A stretch of 8,651 bases of DNA from Akkermansiaceae bacterium (lineage in GTDB: Bacteria; Verrucomicrobiota; Verrucomicrobiia; Verrucomicrobiales; Akkermansiaceae): assembly GCA_028293225.1 (NCBI GenBank), contig JAQGPE010000624.1:1-8651 (forward strand), in the 5' to 3' direction. The position numbers were made by a program, and so were the translations under genes. How positions within the stretch are numbered: position 1 is the first letter of the stretch; every line of letters starts with the position of its first letter. Shown piece after piece: positions 5,517-8,651 of this stretch. The notes under the pieces are model-generated. The model saw nothing but the letters and a program-made list of their open reading frames with translations, did no database searches and was not told the origin of the DNA.

Positions 5517-8218
5517 CCACGCCTCTCACCCTCCTTCCCGCCATCCGCCCGGCCGCCACGGTCTCCGCCGGCTGGCTGCCGTCCGCCGATCCGGTGGTGT
5601 GGCTGGAGGAAATGGCGCGCTGTCTGAGCCAGGGTCACCCGGTCGCCGCCTACCTGGTCGCGACCTCGGCGACCGATCCACGCCCCGCCGGAATCTTCCT
5701 GCTGCCCCGCTCCGGCGTCCCCGCCTTCGGCCCGCGCGTCCAGCCGCTGACCCTGCTCCTGCCCGGCCTCCACGGCCCCTCAAACGCCACCCTGTCCGCC
5801 GGCGTCCTCCCTCACGAGCGGGAGTTCTTCTTCCGCTACCGCGTCCACTTCATCCATCCTACGGCGGGCCTCGTAGGTTTCGATCCTCAGGATGAAATCC
5901 AGCCCGCGAAACTGCTGCGCATGCCGCCGCCGGGCGACTCCCGCTGGAACCACGCCGTGCCGGTCATCCCGTTCACCCCGAAGCTTCGCGGCATCCAGGT
6001 CGCCGAGCCGCCCGCCCCGGAAGAACTCCTGGCCGGGGCCGCCGGAGAAATCGGTGACAGCCCCGGCCAAACGCCTTCCCAGGACCACGGCCTGCTCGAC
6101 AAGACCGCCAGGCTCGGCAAAGGCCTGGCAGGTGGAGCCGTCCTCGGAATCGGCGGCCTCTTTCACGGCCTCGGCAAGCTCCTCGGCTTCCTGCCCGGCA
6201 GCGACAAAATCGGCAAAGCCATCCAACCCTCCCTGGATCAGATCGAAGCCTGGGCAAAGAAGAACTGGCAGCGCATCTCCAGCGAACGCGAAGCCGAGTT
6301 GGAGCGCCTGCTGAAGCTGATGGAGACCGACCCCGACGCCGGCCTCCGCCATGCTCTCCCTCTCAATGAATCCCCCGGCCGCGGCATCGCGGCTCCCGGC
6401 TCGAAACTGAACACGCGCGACACCCTCTTCCGCCACGGCAACGGCGGCGGCTCTGTCGATGGCTGGCATCTGGAGCCCGCCACCCGCCTGCAACTCGAAC
6501 GCCAATACCGCGCCGCCGCCCTGCGCGAAATCGAACTCGGCCGCCACGAACGCGCCGCCTACATCTACGGCAATCTCCTCGGCGACTGGAACGCCGCCGC
6601 CAAGGTCCTGCTCGATGCCGGCCGCCACCAGGACGCCATTTCCATCTACCTCCACAAGCTCAAGGACCGCGCTGCCGCCGCCCGCGCCCTCGAAGCCGCC
6701 GGACTCCTGCTCCAGGCCGCCGCGATGTACGCGGAGGTGAAGCAGTTCGAGAAAGCCGGCGACCTGCACGCGCAGCTCGGCAATCTCGAGCAGGCCCGCG
6801 AAATGTGGCTGGCTGAAGTCGATGAGCTGAAGAACCCGATCGAGAAAGCCCGCATCCTTTCCGCCAAGCTCGACGATGACACCGCGGCGCTCGCCCTGTT
6901 GAATCTCGCCTGGCTCTCCAACCAGCAGCCGGAGTCCGCACTCGTCGCCATGTTCGCCATCTGTCGCAAGCAGAACGATCCCGCCGCCGCCGCCGTGCTG
7001 CTCCGCCGCCTCTTCGAGCCCGCCACCGCGCCCCACGGCGTGATGCAGAAACTGGAGCACGGCCACACCCTCATCCGTCACTGGCCGTTCCCGCTCCTGG
7101 TTCAGGAGTTCGAGCGGCTGGCCTACCGCCTCATCGGCGCCAACCTGGCGATCCACTCCGCGCAGTCCGCTCCCTTGCTGCGTTTCCTGCCACTGCTTGC
7201 CCCGGACGATTCCCTGCTGGCCCGCGACGCCCGCCGCTACACCGCGCAAAACGTGCCGGTCCAGGTCGCGAAATCCGGCTCACCCCGCGGCAGACTCCGG
7301 CCGGAGCAGGTCATCGCGCTCGACGACCGGACCCGCTGGGATTCCCTCAGCACCCTGCCAAAGGGCCTCTCGCTCGCCGGCTACGGCCGCGAGATGCTCG
7401 CCGTCGCCCAGCTCCGCGACACCGGCTGCCACTCCTCCGCCCTGCGCACCAGCGACGACCCCGGCGACTCGCCGGTCCTCCACCTCGCCGTGACCTCGCC
7501 GCGCGGCAGCAGCCGCCTCTTCCACTTCCGGAAACACCACCGCATCCACTACCGCGCTCTCGACCGAGTCCGCACCCCAGCCGACGACGCCCTGGGCACC
7601 CTGCGCGGGGTTCTCGCGGTGGGGAAATACGGCAACGACGGCGATTTCATCATCCTCCTGCTCAAAGGCACCGGCTCCCTGACGGCGCAGATTTACTCCG
7701 AACTCGCCGAGCTGAAGCAGTCCATCACCATCGACCTCGCGCCCCCAGGGGTCGTGAGCCAGCTCTGGACCATCGCCGGAAACGACCGGCAACTCTGCCT
7801 TTCCGCCGGCCATCTCTTCGCCTGGCGGCACCCGGACGGGACCTTTTCCACGGTGCAGCTCTCGGAAAATGTGGTGAGCCTGGCGATCTCCCCGGTTGCC
7901 GGTTCACGTGAAGTCCTCCTGACCACCGAGTGCGAGGTCACCCTGATCACCGCCGCCAAGCCCGGCAAACCACCTCAGGCCGTGAACCTTTTCACCAATC
8001 CCGCCACCGCCCCGGTCGCCTGCTTCCTGCCGGACGGCGCCGTCGTGGTCGCCTGGCCCGGCGGCGGCGAAATCTATCCACCCGGCAACCGCGCCCGGGT
8101 CTCCGCGACCCTCGACCTGCCAAACGACCAAGACGTCTGGCTCGACATCGCCCCCCGCGGCACCGGCGGCTTCGCCCTGCTCTCCAGCCGCAAGAACCTG
8201 GTCGTCTTCGGCAGGTAG
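5513..8218 (+). CDS. bpX6-like protein: N-terminal bpX domain, hydrophobic Gly-rich helix, helical solenoid, C-terminal beta-propeller
   Basis: The product has 901 residues, and its ATG overlaps the previous stop as ATGA. Residues 1-165 form the bpX6-like domain, with a VWLEEMARCL helix and the strand block EFFFRYRVHFIHP (104-116) followed by LVGFDPQDE. Residues 204-227 are a glycine-rich hydrophobic helix (GLAGGAVLGIGGLF onward), which might touch or insert into membrane or pack as a glycine zipper. Residues 326-502 form an alpha-helical solenoid with repeats of about 27 residues of the pattern A-x3-L-x2-A-G-x4-A-x3-Y, seen in NAAAKVLLDAGRHQDAISIY and again in AAAARALEAAGLLLQAAAMY. From about 594 to the end the protein is beta-rich with propeller-like blades (QLCLSAGHLFAWRHPDGTF, EVLLTTECEVTLITAAK, GAVVVAWPGGGEIY). 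Solenoid plus propeller resembles scaffold proteins such as coat and intraflagellar-transport subunits, so a recognition or scaffold role is inferred. There is no signal peptide and no catalytic motif. Confidence 0.87.
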   Translation: MTTPLTLLPAIRPAATVSAGWLPSADPVVWLEEMARCLSQGHPVAAYLVATSATDPRPAGIFLLPRSGVPAFGPRVQPLTLLLPGLHGPSNATLSAGVLPHEREFFFRYRVHFIHPTAGLVGFDPQDEIQPAKLLRMPPPGDSRWNHAVPVIPFTPKLRGIQVAEPPAPEELLAGAAGEIGDSPGQTPSQDHGLLDKTARLGKGLAGGAVLGIGGLFHGLGKLLGFLPGSDKIGKAIQPSLDQIEAWAKKNWQRISSEREAELERLLKLMETDPDAGLRHALPLNESPGRGIAAPGSKLNTRDTLFRHGNGGGSVDGWHLEPATRLQLERQYRAAALREIELGRHERAAYIYGNLLGDWNAAAKVLLDAGRHQDAISIYLHKLKDRAAAARALEAAGLLLQAAAMYAEVKQFEKAGDLHAQLGNLEQAREMWLAEVDELKNPIEKARILSAKLDDDTAALALLNLAWLSNQQPESALVAMFAICRKQNDPAAAAVLLRRLFEPATAPHGVMQKLEHGHTLIRHWPFPLLVQEFERLAYRLIGANLAIHSAQSAPLLRFLPLLAPDDSLLARDARRYTAQNVPVQVAKSGSPRGRLRPEQVIALDDRTRWDSLSTLPKGLSLAGYGREMLAVAQLRDTGCHSSALRTSDDPGDSPVLHLAVTSPRGSSRLFHFRKHHRIHYRALDRVRTPADDALGTLRGVLAVGKYGNDGDFIILLLKGTGSLTAQIYSELAELKQSITIDLAPPGVVSQLWTIAGNDRQLCLSAGHLFAWRHPDGTFSTVQLSENVVSLAISPVAGSREVLLTTECEVTLITAAKPGKPPQAVNLFTNPATAPVACFLPDGAVVVAWPGGGEIYPPGNRARVSATLDLPNDQDVWLDIAPRGTGGFALLSSRKNLVVFGR

Positions 8219-8344
8219 GAATTCATCTGCGAGCGGACAGGGGGATTTTCGGGGCATTCATCACCGGAGCAACTCACTCACATGTCATCGCCGCCCCCGA
8301 AAGCTTGCGGGCATGATGCTTAGTTGGGATAGAAGGGACATCGA
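8219..8344. other. Intergenic gap after the operon
   Basis: This is 126 nt between the operon stop and the next start. It includes a small hairpin (CCCG and CGGG around an AAGCTT-containing loop, near 8297-8312), but no run of T follows, so no intrinsic terminator can be called. A promoter for the next gene may lie here; no clear -35/-10 pair was found. Confidence 0.5.
8332..8338 (+). promoter_or_regulatory. Shine-Dalgarno-like site for the membrane protein gene
   Basis: GAAGGGA lies 6 nt before the ATG at 8345. It is a moderate match to the consensus and supports that start, in contrast to the operon genes, which lack such a signal. Confidence 0.55.
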
Positions 8345-8651
8345 ATGCCCTCCCGCTTTCCCACTCCGCACCTGGCCTCGGCCCCCGCAGGCTCGAATTC
8401 ATGGCTCTATGCAGGAGTTCTCATCATCTTCGTCTGCCTATTCCTCTTGATCCGTTTCTTCGGCTCAGCCCGGCGGAGAAAGACGGCGTTGCTGGAGAAG
8501 CCGGCCTCGTCATTGCCACCGCCGGTTTCGCCACTCCAGGAGGTCCATCCCTTCAATCAGCCGCCGCCCTGGTCGCCTCCGGTCGCAGCGGAGAGGAAAC
8601 CGCCGGAGCAGGAGACTACGCCATCGGTTCCGGTATCTCTTCCGCCAGAAA
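8345..8651 (+). CDS. Single-pass membrane protein with proline-rich tail, N-terminal fragment
   Basis: The first 102 codons are present and the frame runs off the right edge. It was found by reading the plus strand from the ATG at 8345 behind a Shine-Dalgarno-like site. Residues 1-19 are short and polar. Residues 20-40 form one strong transmembrane helix (beginning WLYAGVLIIFVCLF and ending LIRFFG). A basic stop-transfer cluster RRRK follows at 43-46. By the positive-inside rule the N-terminus faces outward and the rest is cytoplasmic. Residues 53-102 are rich in Pro, Ser and Glu with several PPP or PPxP runs, which reads as a disordered linker to a domain beyond the window. No family is recognised. 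It is on the same strand as the operon but 126 nt away, so co-regulation is possible and not shown. Confidence 0.75.
   Translation, partial: MPSRFPTPHLASAPAGSNSWLYAGVLIIFVCLFLLIRFFGSARRRKTALLEKPASSLPPPVSPLQEVHPFNQPPPWSPPVAAERKPPEQETTPSVPVSLPPE

Noticed and set aside
5780..7249. Minus-strand open frame of 489 codons.
   Set aside because: Antisense shadow of the bpX6-like gene, Gly/Ala/Glu-rich, with no start signal.
8297..8312. Hairpin after the operon considered as a rho-independent terminator.
   Set aside because: The stem is only 4 bp and no T-run follows.

Overview
The window is GC-rich DNA. Five tightly packed plus-strand genes (407-8218) fill most of it, with a divergent minus-strand gene running off the left edge and a separate plus-strand gene running off the right edge. 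The A/G/C-ending codon bias, the Ala/Pro-rich proteins, the Tat-exported neighbour and the type of system suggest a bacterium with a complex lifestyle. Verrucomicrobiota is my best guess, with Planctomycetota or Myxococcota as alternatives; nothing here fixes the taxon.

Layout: (1) 1-164, minus strand, is the first 54 codons of a protein with a twin-arginine signal, behind a textbook Shine-Dalgarno. (2) 165-406 is an AT-richer divergent intergenic region with a short perfect inverted repeat, grading into GC-rich sequence whose coding status is unclear. (3) 407-8218 is a five-gene operon. It holds a small protein of the type found next to MoxR in these loci (start uncertain), a RavA/MoxR-like AAA+ ATPase, a small accessory protein, an 820-residue protein with a degenerate vWA-like domain and a C-terminal beta-propeller-like region, and a 901-residue protein with a bpX6-like N-terminus, a glycine-rich hydrophobic helix, an alpha-helical solenoid and a second propeller-like region. 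Junctions are 4-nt overlaps (ATGA, GTGA, ATGA) or a 3-nt gap, and none of the internal starts has a convincing Shine-Dalgarno, so translation is probably coupled. (4) 8219-8344 is a 126-nt gap without a clear terminator. (5) 8345-8651 is the start of a single-pass membrane protein with a proline-rich tail.

The operon matches the MoxR-vWA-beta-propeller ternary systems (bpX families) predicted computationally by Aravind and colleagues as NTP-dependent conflict or stress machinery of complex bacteria. The working model is that the AAA+ ring remodels a target or partner, the vWA-like protein bridges ATPase and client, and the propellers and solenoid supply recognition or scaffolding surfaces. 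No nuclease, protease or toxin effector is recognisable in the window, so the output of the system is unknown. The bpX names are assigned from memory of family features and gene order, not from a search.
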